Positions 27,273 through 35,023 of a stretch of 64,000 nt of DNA are shown piece by piece. This DNA is from Candidatus Saccharicenans sp. (lineage in GTDB: Bacteria > Acidobacteriota > Aminicenantia > Aminicenantales > Saccharicenantaceae). The stretch is taken from assembly GCA_026414545.1 (NCBI GenBank), contig JAOAIU010000055.1:1-64000 (forward strand), read 5' to 3'. Numbering within the stretch: the stretch's first letter is position 1; each line of letters starts with the position of its first letter. The translations under genes were made by a program, and so were the position numbers. The notes beneath the pieces were generated by a model that made no database searches, had not been told where the DNA came from, and saw nothing but the letters and a program-made list of their open reading frames with translations.

Positions 27273-27779
27273 CTAAAGCAGAGAAGCGGTAAAGGTAATG
27301 ACCTGGGAATAATTTCCGGCCACGTAATTCCAAGAGTTCTGGAAAGAAAAATTTAAATCTGAACTTCTATCTCCCCGGCTCTCGGCCAGGACCAGGCTCT
27401 GGCCGGCAGCCAGCACGCCATCTCTAAAGGGGGGATTACTGGTAGCCCTCCAGGAAATGGTATTTATGGGAATGACCTGGCCGGAGGAGCTGACCAGGTT
27501 GCCTTCGGCCCTGATCGTTAGCTGCCAAGGCCGGTTGGGCGGCCAGGTTGTAACCTGAATTTGGACCGGAGTGTTAGCCGCAATCACCGGCACCAGGTCC
27601 GGGTCAGCCGAAGGAAAGGTAATGGCCGTGGGGAAAATGCTTAGCGATATCGTCCAGTGTTGCGGAATGGCCCGGGAACTCAGGTCGATTCCAGAGAGAG
27701 CCAGGAAAAACAAAATCAGGCCGCAGACCGATAGGCACCTGGTTAACCTGTTGGCTTTCAACAAATATCCTGGCTTCAT
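27273..27779 (-). CDS. Small secreted beta-sandwich protein 4 (pilin-like)
   Basis: A 168-residue protein with a long N-terminal hydrophobic segment (CLSVCGLILFFLALSGIDL) and a beta-rich mature part. The closing strand AGNYSQVITFTASLL resembles the A-G-x-Y-x-x-x-(I/V)-T-(F/V) ending of spore-coat U/DUF4402-type subunits and of the three sister proteins in this cluster. Central WRATSNPPF parallels the W-x-x-x-G-S-G segment of the others. It begins six bases after the upstream subunit and is followed after 14 bases by the barrel gene, so it belongs to the same operon. Sequence identity to the sisters is low, which suggests distinct roles such as tip or adaptor. No catalytic motif. Confidence 0.55.
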   Translation of the reverse strand: MKPGYLLKANRLTRCLSVCGLILFFLALSGIDLSSRAIPQHWTISLSIFPTAITFPSADPDLVPVIAANTPVQIQVTTWPPNRPWQLTIRAEGNLVSSSGQVIPINTISWRATSNPPFRDGVLAAGQSLVLAESRGDRSSDLNFSFQNSWNYVAGNYSQVITFTASLL

Positions 27780-27785
27780 TTTGAC

Positions 27786-28337
27786 TTATACACCCTCGAC
27801 CAGAATGGTGACGGTCGTCCGGTAAGCTCCCGGGGCCAAGCTCGGATCCTCAGCAAAAAAGAAATAAAGGTAGCCAGTAAAACTCCCGGGTCCAGTAAAC
27901 CTGGCCACCAGAACCGGGGAAGCTTTTCTGAGCTGTCCGCTGTAAAAACCGCTGCCCTGGGCCTGCCAGCTTATTCTCTCTATCGGGATGGTGTAGCCGG
28001 TGGAGCTGTCCAGCAGGTCGGAAGAAACCTGGAACCAGACATTGGTTCTGGAACTGTAATCGTTGTTAGTCTTGATGGTAAGGTCAAAACGACCCTCATT
28101 GGCCGGAATGGTCTGGGGAACACCCGTTGACGAACTGCGGGTGAAGGAAACCTGGCTGGTGCTGACTTCAATCCGGAAACGCCTGGCCACCAGAACCGTC
28201 ACCCCCAGGCTGGCCGTGCTCTGGGCCAGAAGCTGTCCCAGGGCCAGGCCCACCCAGGCCAGCAGGAGGAAGCCGACTAATTTCCGGTCGGCCCTGTTTT
28301 CTTTTCGAAACGGTTGTTCAGTTCTGCGCATCTTCAT
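27786..28337 (-). CDS. Small secreted beta-sandwich protein 3 (pilin-like)
   Basis: A 183-residue protein with a signal peptide (VGFLLLAWVGLALGQLLAQS, cleavage near AQS). The mature part has the layout of single-domain pilin-like sandwiches: an early strand LGVTVLVARRFRIEV, a middle ISWQAQGSGFYSG and a last strand APGAYRTTVTILVEGV. It lies nine bases downstream of the chaperone gene and six bases upstream of the next subunit gene. A second in-frame ATG two codons in is possible. Predicted to be a client of the neighbouring PapD-like chaperone. Family not named with certainty; fold is inferred from pattern. Confidence 0.55.
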   Translation of the reverse strand: MKMRRTEQPFRKENRADRKLVGFLLLAWVGLALGQLLAQSTASLGVTVLVARRFRIEVSTSQVSFTRSSSTGVPQTIPANEGRFDLTIKTNNDYSSRTNVWFQVSSDLLDSSTGYTIPIERISWQAQGSGFYSGQLRKASPVLVARFTGPGSFTGYLYFFFAEDPSLAPGAYRTTVTILVEGV

Positions 28338-28346
28338 CCTGCTCGA

Positions 28347-29150
28347 TCACTTAATGATGATTTCCTTTTCTAGGCCCAGGAGCTCCTCCCGACCGATATC
28401 CAGCCTGACCTCGGCCCTGTAATTCCCGGGGTTCAGTTTCTCTTTCAAAGGAATTACCACCCAGCGTCGACTCTGCGGGAGGACCGGCTCGTCGGGCACC
28501 TCCAGTTCGAGCACCTTCCTGCCTTCTGTTGTGTTCAGCCGCACCTCGCCCTTCAACCGGAAATGAGTCCGGCCCGGATTGCTCAGCCTGAGCTTGACCG
28601 CCTGGGTATCGCCGGCACTTTCGAAAACCAGGTCTTCCAGCGAGCCTTCTATCTGCACTTTTCCGACCAGGACATAGACGGCGGCCACAATTTTCCCGGT
28701 AAAGGCTACCTGGCCCAGCCTGCTGCCTGATGGAGCCTCCGGCACCTGTTCAAAGGAGATGCCGGCATGATAACCTCCGGCTTCGGCCTCGGCGGGCACC
28801 GAAACGGTAAAGCGCACAGTTTTTATCTCCTCCGGCTGGAGCCTGAAATCAAACGGGTTGACCCTGATCCAGTCCCGGCAGGAAAAACTGGTCGGCTGAC
28901 TTCCGATAAAATTCCTGCTGCCGTCTTCCCCCAACGTCCAGTTTTCGGTATAGACCTTAAGTCTGACGGGGCGGGGGGAGTTATTCCTGACGTAGATGAC
29001 TTCAGTCCGCTGGGACCCGGGGCCAACTTTAAGTTCCAGCCTGATGGGGGTGATGCCGAAATAAATCTGGGCCCGAAGTGGGGAAAAACCTCCCGCCGTG
29101 ATGACAACAACCAGCAGAAGCTTGAACGCTGTCTCGAACCGGCATCTCAT
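28347..29150 (-). CDS. PapD-like periplasmic chaperone
   Basis: A 267-residue secreted protein, the usual size of pilus chaperones. After the signal peptide (TAFKLLLVVVITAGGFSPLR, then AQ), an Ig-like domain starts IYFGITPIRLELKVGPGSQR and continues with IYVRNNSPRPVRLKVYTENW, matching the F1-G1 chaperone pattern (V-x-N-x-S-x-x-P). A second Ig-like domain has LRLSNPGRTHFRLKGEV. Role: folds and delivers subunits to an outer-membrane pore. AGGAGG precedes ATG 29150; the longer frame to 29201 is rejected. A terminator separates it from the upstream subunit gene, so it may have its own promoter or depend on read-through. First gene of chaperone-subunit-subunit-barrel. Confidence 0.7.
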   Translation of the reverse strand: MRCRFETAFKLLLVVVITAGGFSPLRAQIYFGITPIRLELKVGPGSQRTEVIYVRNNSPRPVRLKVYTENWTLGEDGSRNFIGSQPTSFSCRDWIRVNPFDFRLQPEEIKTVRFTVSVPAEAEAGGYHAGISFEQVPEAPSGSRLGQVAFTGKIVAAVYVLVGKVQIEGSLEDLVFESAGDTQAVKLRLSNPGRTHFRLKGEVRLNTTEGRKVLELEVPDEPVLPQSRRWVVIPLKEKLNPGNYRAEVRLDIGREELLGLEKEIIIK

Positions 29151-29225
29151 CTTCCGGCCTCCTGCTTCCAATTCTCGTCTTCTGGTCTGAACCTGAATCA
29201 ATTCTATGAAAAGCCCAATTTTCGG

Positions 29226-29265
29226 TCAATAAAATAAAAGGGAGAGGGTCCGGATCCCTCTCCCC
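29226..29265 (-). terminator. Rho-independent terminator after subunit 2
   Basis: GGGAGAGGG and CCCTCTCCC form a perfect 9-bp stem around 7 bases; on the minus strand TTTTATTTTATT follows at once. It sits just after the stop of the 29290-29811 gene. Confidence 0.85.
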
Positions 29266-29289
29266 TGACAGGCTGTCTGCGAACTGAAC

Positions 29290-29811
29290 TCAAACTTTAG
29301 AAAGAGTATAGGTCGCGGTTATGGAATAAGTGCCCGGCTGTTGATTGACGTAATCCCTCAGGAATCTGAAATTGAGTTGTCCTTCGTGCCAGTGAAAGAT
29401 GCTGCCCGTCCACTGTCCGACCGAAACCGCGCTGCCGGCCAGCAAGGAACCAGCCTGGTAACCCGAACCGGAAACCGTCCAGCTGACCGTGCTGGCGGGA
29501 ACTGTAGAATGGAAATCACCAGCGGCGGTAACCGTTAGCCTCAAGGAAGAAGCCGGAGCCATGATGGCAAAAACCCTAACGGCTACCGGATTTTCGTTGG
29601 CGGCAATCTGAACAGTACCGGGAGCGGCCCCGACTGTGGGAGCAATATCGGTAAAGGTAACAGAATTGGTGCCGATATAAAGGTCATACCATTCAGCCAG
29701 CGTTACCTGGAAAGTAACGTCCTTTGACTGTTGAGCCAGAAGCGGGTTAAAAGCTGCCAGAAGCAGAAACATAACCCACGCACCCAGGAACCTTAGACAG
29801 TTCTTTTTCAC
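29290..29811 (-). CDS. Small secreted beta-sandwich protein 2 (pilin-like)
   Basis: A 173-residue protein: signal peptide (FLGAWVMFLLLAAFNPLLAQ), then a beta-rich domain with YIGTNSVTFTDIAPTVGAAP, VSWTVSGSGYQAGSLLAGSA and closing strand QQPGTYSITATYTLSKV. The last strand is the most convincing pilin-like feature. Start is GTG 29811: AGGAGG lies eight bases upstream; a TTG two codons earlier is too close to the site. A canonical sigma54 promoter (29855-29869) lies about 45 bases upstream and a strong terminator directly downstream, so it forms a single-gene unit suited to high expression, as expected for a major fibre subunit. Confidence 0.6.
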   Translation of the reverse strand: MKKNCLRFLGAWVMFLLLAAFNPLLAQQSKDVTFQVTLAEWYDLYIGTNSVTFTDIAPTVGAAPGTVQIAANENPVAVRVFAIMAPASSLRLTVTAAGDFHSTVPASTVSWTVSGSGYQAGSLLAGSAVSVGQWTGSIFHWHEGQLNFRFLRDYVNQQPGTYSITATYTLSKV

Positions 29812-29854
29812 TTCCAATTCCTCCTACATAAAAAAATATCAGCAAATTTATAGT

Positions 29855-29869
29855 GCAGGAGTTATGCCA
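29855..29869 (-). promoter_or_regulatory. Sigma54 promoter for subunit 2
   Basis: On the minus strand: TGGCAT, five bases, CTGC; the invariant GG and GC are separated by exactly ten bases. The -24 element is 5/6 and the -12 element 3/4 to TGGCAC/TTGC. A sigma54 activator gene is encoded 1.1 kb upstream. Confidence 0.7.
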
Positions 29870-30031
29870 GGTCAAGGGGAAAAAAGAAAAAATCTGTAAC
29901 TGATTTATAATAAATGAATTGGAAATATATTCTTATTGTCCGCAAATTTGCCGGAATATGTTTCCGGCGCCAAATTATGTCACCAGTATCCTTTTTTTGT
30001 TATTAAACTCCTTATTTTTTTCTTAAACTTA

Positions 30032-30538
30032 TCATATGGCACTCAAGGTAAACACAGCCTTATAGACCGAGTCAGAATTATCAGCCGGTTCTAGAAAAAC
30101 CAGGCTCCCGGTCTTAAGCCCGGCCCCCTGCCAAACCGCAAAAGTGTTCTCCTGGCCGGTAAGCGCCAGACCCTGTCCCTGAATATCTCCCTGGCCACGC
30201 CAGATTAAAGCCCGTTGGCTGCTTGTCTGTTCTTCTTCTGGGTATATTATTCCTTTAAGGGCAACGGACTTGCTGTCGACAACCGATAACAACACCCGGA
30301 CCTGAAGTGGTTGACCCGATATGATTTGCGTTTGACCCTGGGCCTGGAAATTTCCCGTGTCCGAAAAACCACTGGCTGCGGACTTAATTTCCAGCACCAG
30401 CCACTCTTTTAGCTCTATGGAAAATGTGGCACTGGCTGAGGTGTCGGCCCGCAGCCAGGCAAGATTCCCGATGGCCAGACCAAAAGCTATGATCAGGAAG
30501 AATTTCAGCCACCTATCTTTTCCACCATCTTTTCTCAT
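30032..30538 (-). CDS. Small secreted beta-sandwich protein 1 (pilin-like)
   Basis: A 168-residue secreted protein with signal peptide FFLIIAFGLAIGNLAWLRAD. The mature domain opens SASATFSIELKEWLVLEIKS, closely parallel to DVTFQVTLAEWYDLYIGTNS of subunit 2, and ends DSVYKAVFTLSAI, again like subunit 2 (TYSITATYTLSKV). These matches support common ancestry of the two. A canonical sigma54 promoter lies 49-63 bases upstream of the ATG. The Shine-Dalgarno is weak (AAGAG). About 220 bases with a second sigma54 promoter follow before subunit 2. Likely a minor or initiating subunit, by inference only. Confidence 0.6.
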   Translation of the reverse strand: MRKDGGKDRWLKFFLIIAFGLAIGNLAWLRADTSASATFSIELKEWLVLEIKSAASGFSDTGNFQAQGQTQIISGQPLQVRVLLSVVDSKSVALKGIIYPEEEQTSSQRALIWRGQGDIQGQGLALTGQENTFAVWQGAGLKTGSLVFLEPADNSDSVYKAVFTLSAI

Positions 30539-30586
30539 GATCTCTTACGCCTTAAATCTCGTCGCTAAATCTTGACCTTATATAAA

Positions 30587-30601
30587 GCAATATCTGTGCC
30601 A
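30587..30601 (-). promoter_or_regulatory. Sigma54 promoter for subunit 1
   Basis: On the minus strand: TGGCAC, AGATA, TTGCT. This is a full match to the -24/-12 consensus with correct spacing. Transcription should start near 30576, with ATG at 30538. Confidence 0.88.
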
Positions 30602-30668
30602 GCTTTGGTTTTGTTATCTAATTGATAATCAACAACTTAACAAATGGCCCCTTCCGCTTTTCTGTCCG

Positions 30669-30762
30669 TTTTCGTTACACTATTCAGGCCGGTCTATCTG
30701 GTTATCTTATTAATTTTCAAATAAATAGATGAAGATGCGACCTGTGTTCTTTTTCGTTACAC
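30669..30762. promoter_or_regulatory. Direct repeat pair, candidate upstream activator sites
   Basis: TTTTCGTTACAC occurs at 30669-30680 and again at 30751-30762, 82 bases apart (close to eight helical turns). They lie about 68 and 150 bases upstream of the -24 element, the usual distance for enhancer-binding proteins. Both copies are preceded by a TGT, giving a loose TGT...ACA dyad. Confidence 0.55.
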
Positions 30763-30983
30763 AAAATAGAACAGCAGTTTCGGCCCGGGTAGAAGCACCA
30801 CGGTCTATACATTACGTCCTGCTTATTATTGCGGGGGAAAAACCTGCAATCGATAGAAACTTTTATCTTGCGCATAAAACATAGGTCAGGATTATGTCTA
30901 GATTAATTAACCAAGCGCGGAAAGCGACGTTAAGCCAGCAATACACCTGGGGTCATCGATTTTACCGAACCTACCCTGCCTGT

Positions 30984-32342
30984 TCAGACATTCAATTTGT
31001 GCTTTTTCAGTTTCCGGTAAAGGGCTGGCCGGGTCAGGCCCAGTGCCCTGGCCGCCTGCTGCTTGTTAAACCCATGGGCCCGCAGCACCTCCAGCAGGTG
31101 CTTCTTTTCAATCTCCTCAAGGGAGAGATTGACGTAGGGGTAGGCTTTATCCTCCACCAGCTCCGTTTCCACCAGGCTGATCATCCTTTCGGGCAAGTGC
31201 TGAATATCGATAAAATTATCGGCGGTAAGGGTCACTCCCCTCTCTATCACCTTCTCCAGTTCCCTTACATTTCCAGGCCAATCATACTCGAACAGGATCT
31301 TCTTAACCCGGTTGGATAGTCCCCGGACCGATTTTCCAAAACGCTGGTTGTAACGGTCTATAAAATGAAGGCAGAGGAGGGGAATGTCCTCTTTGCGCTT
31401 TCTCAGGGGCGGCAGGTTCACCTCGGCTACGTTAATCCTGTGATAAAGGTCTTCACGGAAATTGCCCTTTTTCACCTCTTCTCTAAGGTTCCTGTTGGTA
31501 GCACAGAGGACCCTGACATCCACCCTGACCGGGCGGTTACTGCCCAGCGGCTTAAAGGTTCTTTCTGAAAGAAACCGCAGCAGTTTGGCCTGGCTGCTCA
31601 GAGGGATTTCGCTGATTTCATCGAAAAAGATGGTTCCGCCGTCAGCTTCTTTCAACAACCCGCTCTTGGCCCGGTCGGCTCCGGTAAAGGCCCCACGTTC
31701 ATATCCGAACACTTCGGATTCAAACAGTGATTCAGGGAGGGTAGTGCAGTCAACAACTACCAGGGGTCTGTCTTTCCGGGGGCTGAGGCTATGGAGGGCC
31801 CGGGCCACCAGCTCTTTACCCGTCCCCGTCTCTCCCGTTATCAGCACAGTTATTTGATGCCGGGCCAGCCTTTCCACCAGGGCAAAGACCTCCAGCATGG
31901 CCGGATGCCGTCCGACCATTCCTTCAAAGATGTACTTGCTGGCCAGCTCTCTTTCCAGCTGGTAGGTTTCCCGCCGGACTGATATTTTTTCTTCCAGTTT
32001 CTTCAAGCTGTCGGCCAGGGCTGCGGCCCCGACGGGCAGATTAAGATAATCAAGGGCTCCGGCCTTGATCACTTCGGCCACTTTTGTTTCGCTTTCCGCC
32101 TGGCCCAGGACTATGACTTCCATCAGAGGGTCAAAGCTCTTTATCATCCGGAGCCTGGAAAAAGTATCAGACAGCCGGCCTTCGCTGACCAGCAGGATAA
32201 CCCGCGGTTTTTCCTGCGAGATGCGGTCGATAAGGTCTTCGTCAACCCTGGCCAGGGTAAGCTGGCAGGTACCCGACGGCAGTGCCCGGGCTATTTCCCC
32301 GGCCATCCCATCATCAGAAGAAACGAGCAATATTTTTATCAC
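30984..32342 (-). CDS. Sigma54-dependent activator (NtrC type) with degenerate receiver
   Basis: A 452-residue enhancer-binding protein in the order receiver (1-120), AAA+ (140-380), Fis-type helix-turn-helix (425-450). The AAA+ part is complete: GETGTGKE (170-177), GAFTGA (217-222, the sigma54 contact), GGTIFFDEI Walker B and the arginine-finger region. The HTH is NKQQAARALGLTRPALYRKL. The receiver keeps DD at 10-11 but has Val52 where the phosphorylated Asp is expected (ILLVSEG instead of xLLDxxMP) and Leu102 where the conserved Lys is. Phosphorylation is therefore unlikely, and another input must control it. Translation probably begins at GTG 32342. No histidine kinase is adjacent. Two sigma54 promoters lie directly downstream. 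Confidence 0.9.
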   Translation of the reverse strand: MIKILLVSSDDGMAGEIARALPSGTCQLTLARVDEDLIDRISQEKPRVILLVSEGRLSDTFSRLRMIKSFDPLMEVIVLGQAESETKVAEVIKAGALDYLNLPVGAAALADSLKKLEEKISVRRETYQLERELASKYIFEGMVGRHPAMLEVFALVERLARHQITVLITGETGTGKELVARALHSLSPRKDRPLVVVDCTTLPESLFESEVFGYERGAFTGADRAKSGLLKEADGGTIFFDEISEIPLSSQAKLLRFLSERTFKPLGSNRPVRVDVRVLCATNRNLREEVKKGNFREDLYHRINVAEVNLPPLRKRKEDIPLLCLHFIDRYNQRFGKSVRGLSNRVKKILFEYDWPGNVRELEKVIERGVTLTADNFIDIQHLPERMISLVETELVEDKAYPYVNLSLEEIEKKHLLEVLRAHGFNKQQAARALGLTRPALYRKLKKHKLNV

Positions 32343-32479
32343 GATTCACCCAAGGCCAAGAACTACTGGCTTTCATTATACCCGCAAATTTTTCGGTGAT
32401 AAAGCATCTTTTCTTTGAGGACAGGTTAGGCTATACTTTGCTATCAAACCAAAATAAAAAATTTTCATCGGAGGACGGC

Positions 32480-33073
32480 ATGTCTGAAAATCGTTCTGAG
32501 CTGATTCTCAACCTGTTCAAGGAAAGCCAGGCCCTGCTCAAAGGCCACTTCAAGCTGACCTCTGGCAAGCATTCCGATGTTTACTTTGAAAAAATCAAGC
32601 TGATCGAGCGGCCGTCGGTCCTGGAAAAAATCATCGACCTGCTGGTGGAGGAAATCAGGCAAGATAGTCCGGATTTCGAATACGTGGTCTCCCCGGCCTA
32701 CGGCGGGATCGCCATCGGTTTCCTGACTGCCCTGAAACTGGGGAAGCTTTTCGCCTTCTCCCAGAGGGTTGAGGAGAAAATGACTGTTCGTTCGGGTTTC
32801 GCCGGGCTGCCGGGCTCAAAGGCCATAATAGTTGAAGATATCCTGACTACCGGAGGTTCGGTTCAGGAAGTCCTGGAATGCCTGAAAACAATGCAGGTTA
32901 AAGTGAATGGAATATACTGCCTGGTAGACCGAAGCGCCGGACAGGTGTTGATAGAAGGGAAACCCGTCAGAAGCCTGCTGGCCCTCAAGGTTTCAGCTTA
33001 CGAGCCTGAAGCCTGCCCCCTCTGCCAGCAGGGGTTGCCCCTGGTCAAGCCTGGAGCCTCTGACAAGAAATGA
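32480..33073 (+). CDS. pyrE: Orotate phosphoribosyltransferase
   Basis: A 197-residue type I phosphoribosyltransferase. The PRPP-binding loop AIIVEDILTTGGSV is exact for the family, and FKLTSGKHSDVYFEKIKL near the N-terminus matches the OPRT hood and orotate-binding strand. It catalyses orotate plus PRPP to OMP in pyrimidine synthesis. GGAGGACGGC precedes ATG 32480; a longer frame to 32282 runs antisense into the activator gene and is rejected. Its last bases overlap the start of the Maf-RlmD gene (ATGA), so the two are translationally coupled. pyrB lies elsewhere, at 60.5 kb, so pyrimidine genes are scattered. Confidence 0.93.
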   Translation: MSENRSELILNLFKESQALLKGHFKLTSGKHSDVYFEKIKLIERPSVLEKIIDLLVEEIRQDSPDFEYVVSPAYGGIAIGFLTALKLGKLFAFSQRVEEKMTVRSGFAGLPGSKAIIVEDILTTGGSVQEVLECLKTMQVKVNGIYCLVDRSAGQVLIEGKPVRSLLALKVSAYEPEACPLCQQGLPLVKPGASDKK

Positions 33074-34992
33074 AGGTTATCCTGGCCTCGGAATCGCCCC
33101 GGAGAATCAAATTACTTAAGAGGATAGTCAAATCCTTTTCTGTCATTCCCAGCGGTTTGGATGAAACTCAGATTGTGGGGAAGAACCCGGCAGATTTCGC
33201 CTTGAAGGCAGCCGAGGCCAAGGCCAGAATTGTGGCCGAGAAAAATCCCGAGGCCCTGGTAATCGGGGCTGACACCGTGGTCACGATAGACGGACGGGTG
33301 CTGGGGAAACCGGCCGACCGGAGCCAGGCTGAGCGAATGCTGGAAATGCTTTCCGGCAGGACCCACGAGGTGATCACCGCGGTCGTCCTGTACAGCAAGC
33401 AGGCCGACCGGCTGCTGAGCGGACAAGAAACCAGCCGGGTTACTTTCAGACCGCTGACCCCGGAAGATATAAAGGAATATCTCGACCGCAACACTTATCA
33501 GGACAAGGCCGGAGCCTATGCCATTCAGGAAATAAGGAACCTTTTCCTGGAGAAATTAGAAGGCGATTATAATAACGTGGTCGGTCTGCCAGTCCGGCTG
33601 CTGCGCCGGTTATTTAACAAATTCCAGGAGACAAAGGCCCGGGTAGAAATTTCCGGCTTCTTACTCCCGGAAGCGGCTGGACTGGCCATCACCCGGGAAC
33701 AAACTTTCCTGGTCCCGGGGACATATCCTGGCGACCTGGTAGAAATTGCTTACCTTCCCCGGGACAAACAGACCATCAAGGCCAGGGTCCAGGAAATAAT
33801 TAAACCCGGTGAGACCCGCCAGCAGGCCGCCTGCCCGCATTTTGGCCGCTGTGGAGGTTGTAGCTTTCAGGATTTGAATTACCGCGAGCAACTGCGCCTG
33901 AAGGAAAACTACCTGCTGGAAGTCTTCCGCCAACATTTCCCTTCAGGCTACCGCTACCTGGAAATTGAAAGAATTCTGCCTTCCCCCGCCCAGTACTTTT
34001 ACCGGAATAAAATGGAATTTTCTTTTGGCCAGTCTGGCGGGGAAATCTTCCTGGGGCTGCGAGAAAGAACCCAGCCCAACCAGGTTCACCGCAATAAGAG
34101 GGTTGTCCCCCTTGAAATTTGTCACCTGAGCACGCCCTTAACCGAAAAAATATTTCGGGTGGTCAGGCGCCAGGCGGCCAAGACCGGGCTCCCGGTTTTC
34201 GACCTGGAAACCAAGAAAGGCTTTTTCCGCCACCTGGTCATCAGGGAGGGAAAAAGGACTGGCGAGCTGATGCTGCTGCTGGTTACCACCAGCCAGGCCG
34301 AACTGCCGGCGGAAGAATTTGCGGCCGCCATCCTGGAGGTCATGCCAGAACTGACCAGCTTCTGGTGGGTGGAAAACGACCGGATTGCCGACGTGGTATC
34401 TCTTGAGAAAACTCACCTGGTTTACGGCCGGGAAGCCATCGAGGAGAGACTCCAGAATTTTCGTTTCAAGATTTATCCCGGTTCCTTCTTCCAGACCAAC
34501 CCCCTGGCGGCTGAACTGGTCTACGCCCTGATTCAGGATGAAGCCCGGCGCCTGAGAACCCAGTCGGCCCTGGGCCTGTACTGCGGCTCGGGCGCCATAG
34601 AAATCTGCCTGTCAAAAGCTGCGGCCGAGGTGGTCGGCGTGGACTGGGAGCGGGCCAACATCAGGACGGCCAACGAGAACCTGGCCCTCAACCAGATTAA
34701 AAATGTCCGTTTCCAGGAGCGCTCTGTGGAGGAAGCCCTGCCGGAGATTGGTCGCGGCAGCTTTGACCTGCTGGTGATTGACCCGCCGCGGGCCGGTCTC
34801 AGCCCGAGAAGTATCAAGCAGGTTATAAGTTTAAGAATTCCGACTCTGGTTTATGTCTCGTGTAACCCCGTTACCCTGGCCCGGGACCTAAAGACCCTGG
34901 CCGACAGCGGCTATAAGATCAACCGCCTGACTCCGGTCGATTTCTTCCCCCATACCGGACACCTGGAAGTCGTGGCCTACCTAAGCCTCTGA
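33070..34992 (+). CDS. Fusion: Maf nucleotide pyrophosphatase + RlmD-like rRNA (uracil-5-)methyltransferase
   Basis: A 640-residue two-enzyme fusion. Residues 1-185 are Maf: SESPRRIKLL, GADTVVTIDG (Asp68), LGKP and YQDKAGAYAIQ (Lys146); it hydrolyses non-canonical or modified nucleoside triphosphates. Residues ~190-250 look like a TRAM RNA-binding domain. Residues 255-640 are the TrmA/RlmD type methyltransferase: [4Fe-4S] ligands Cys255, Cys261, Cys264 plus a Cys in LEICHLSTP, SAM motif LGLYCGSGAIEICLS, nucleophile Cys598 (VSCNPVTLARDL) and general base Glu633, 35 residues later as in E. coli RlmD. No stop or frameshift separates the halves. The rRNA site (U1939, U747 or another) cannot be decided. 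Coupled to pyrE by ATGA. Confidence 0.88.
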   Translation: MKVILASESPRRIKLLKRIVKSFSVIPSGLDETQIVGKNPADFALKAAEAKARIVAEKNPEALVIGADTVVTIDGRVLGKPADRSQAERMLEMLSGRTHEVITAVVLYSKQADRLLSGQETSRVTFRPLTPEDIKEYLDRNTYQDKAGAYAIQEIRNLFLEKLEGDYNNVVGLPVRLLRRLFNKFQETKARVEISGFLLPEAAGLAITREQTFLVPGTYPGDLVEIAYLPRDKQTIKARVQEIIKPGETRQQAACPHFGRCGGCSFQDLNYREQLRLKENYLLEVFRQHFPSGYRYLEIERILPSPAQYFYRNKMEFSFGQSGGEIFLGLRERTQPNQVHRNKRVVPLEICHLSTPLTEKIFRVVRRQAAKTGLPVFDLETKKGFFRHLVIREGKRTGELMLLLVTTSQAELPAEEFAAAILEVMPELTSFWWVENDRIADVVSLEKTHLVYGREAIEERLQNFRFKIYPGSFFQTNPLAAELVYALIQDEARRLRTQSALGLYCGSGAIEICLSKAAAEVVGVDWERANIRTANENLALNQIKNVRFQERSVEEALPEIGRGSFDLLVIDPPRAGLSPRSIKQVISLRIPTLVYVSCNPVTLARDLKTLADSGYKINRLTPVDFFPHTGHLEVVAYLSL

Positions 34993-35023
34993 AACAGGCA
35001 GGAGCGCTGCCCGAACGGGTTTC

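Larger units (their letters stand above)
30539..30983. other. Regulatory region between sigma54 activator and subunit 1
   Basis: AT-rich, with no gene. It holds a sigma54 promoter (30587-30601) and two copies of a 12-base direct repeat, both listed separately. It also contains the 3' side of the activator gene's transcription unit. Confidence 0.6.
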
